Part shown: positions 63,369-64,000 of the stretch, piece after piece
Position numbering within the stretch: the stretch's first letter is position 1
Layout of the letters: every line of letters starts with the position of its first letter
Source: Fasciolopsis buskii
Lineage: Eukaryota > Platyhelminthes > Trematoda > Plagiorchiida > Fasciolidae
Length of the DNA: 64,000 nucleotides
Reading direction: 5' to 3'
NCBI GenBank assembly: GCA_008360955.1
Contig: LUCM01009413.1
Span: forward strand, 132,513-196,512
Made by a program: the position numbers and the translations under genes
Notes under the pieces: generated by a model
The model's input: the letters and a program-made list of their open reading frames with translations, nothing else
Told to the model about the DNA's origin: nothing
Databases searched by the model: none

Positions 63369-64000
63369 CGAAACTTGGGTTAACTACCGTGTTTCCGTAT
63401 CACGTTCTTAATGAATGGTGGAATTCCACAGGCGAAATTATGAACTGTATTGTCTGTTCCTAAGCCACTTATCTGCCGATCGCCGTGTTGTTGTTCCCTG
63501 CTTCAGTCGATTTGAACCGACAAAAATGCTACTGACTTCAGTCCGGATCGACTGGCTTTGAATTTCATCACATCGATGGGGCCAGTGTGAAAATTTGATA
63601 GTCCATGAGCCTCCTATTTGAAATGGAAAGTGAAAAAGTCAATTCAGAGGACTAATTGTGTTTGTTTTGTCAAATGGGAATGGTGATCGATAGGAATATG
63701 ACACTTGAAAAGTACTCAATGAGCACATCTTGCTTGACGTAGTTCCTCATCCGGGAAGCCCAATTTCACCATTTAGGCAAGCTAATAAACACTGCTGTGA
63801 CAAAGCAAACTTTTTGATCACGTAGCATCGTTACCCGGACCTGCCCGAGCTCGCTTGTAGTTGCTTCAATGAACGCGAAACTGCTGCCGTTTGTTCCTTC
63901 AGATTTCAGGATGTCCAACGTTTCCATTTGCTTGGCTCTCAAGGCTGGCTGACGAGTCGGGAGTATCCTAGAAAAGTTAAATTCAATGCATACACTTCGA
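63369..64000. other. No recognisable gene
   Basis: No frame over 60 codons and no repeat recognised. Confidence 0.4.

Noticed and set aside
1..64000. CRISPR arrays, operons, phage or plasmid features
   Set aside because: No regularly spaced repeats, no Shine-Dalgarno-led gene chains and no prokaryotic genes; the window is eukaryotic.

Overview
The window looks like nuclear DNA of a repeat-rich flatworm, most likely a digenean fluke and possibly an opisthorchiid. No rRNA, operon-like gene packing or long bacterial-style reading frame was seen. Almost all open frames are under 130 codons. The sequence is peppered with microsatellites (CA, TA, GAT, ATT, ACGC), degraded non-LTR retrotransposons of the RTE/CR1 kind, and tRNA-headed SINEs with a shared 3' end (a run like 'ttcattaataaaggaagtaaaagataaaa'). 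It also holds a 541-base assembly gap and two single-N joins. The taxon is an inference from this repeat style, not from a conserved gene.

Layout. 1-190: minus-strand reverse transcriptase (RT) relic cut by the window edge. 949-1779: the longest open frame, unrecognised. 2-29 kb: mostly unannotatable, ancient-looking DNA, with a mosaic local duplication near 13.6-14.0 kb, an inverted AGGTCA pair at 20.75 kb, an RTE C-terminal relic at 21.9-22.15 kb and GAT/CA microsatellites. 29-34.4 kb: a SINE, a Penelope-like GIY-YIG endonuclease relic and an internally deleted RT relic. Part of that RT relic is identical over 91 bases to the start of the window. 36-43 kb: one weak exon candidate, several SINEs and a CpG-poor patch. 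44.5-44.8 kb: a long A/G-only-like tract. 47.4-47.5 kb: the 3' end of a LINE with a GAT tail. 50-51.5 kb: SINEs, two of them head to head. 53.7-55.2 kb: a decayed but nearly full-width RTE-type RT relic. 56.5-58.2 kb: a LINE whose 5' part and 3' end flank the assembly gap. 59.4-60.2 kb: two more SINE-like units.

The most interesting item is at 60.09-60.21 kb on the minus strand. A tRNA-Arg(TCG)-like RNA polymerase III promoter is followed at once by a 45-nt hammerhead ribozyme motif. The motif has an intact CTGATGA / GAAAC core, a perfect 6-bp stem I and a GTA cleavage triplet. This is the architecture known from schistosome Sm-alpha retroposons and from the minimal hammerheads of Penelope-like elements. 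A second place (8.43-8.46 kb) carries hammerhead-like halves in permuted order.

I see no confident host protein-coding gene, true tRNA, rRNA or CRISPR. Distances between recognisable elements are long, so large blocks are described as holding nothing I can name. All conserved motifs were read by eye. No similarity search was possible.
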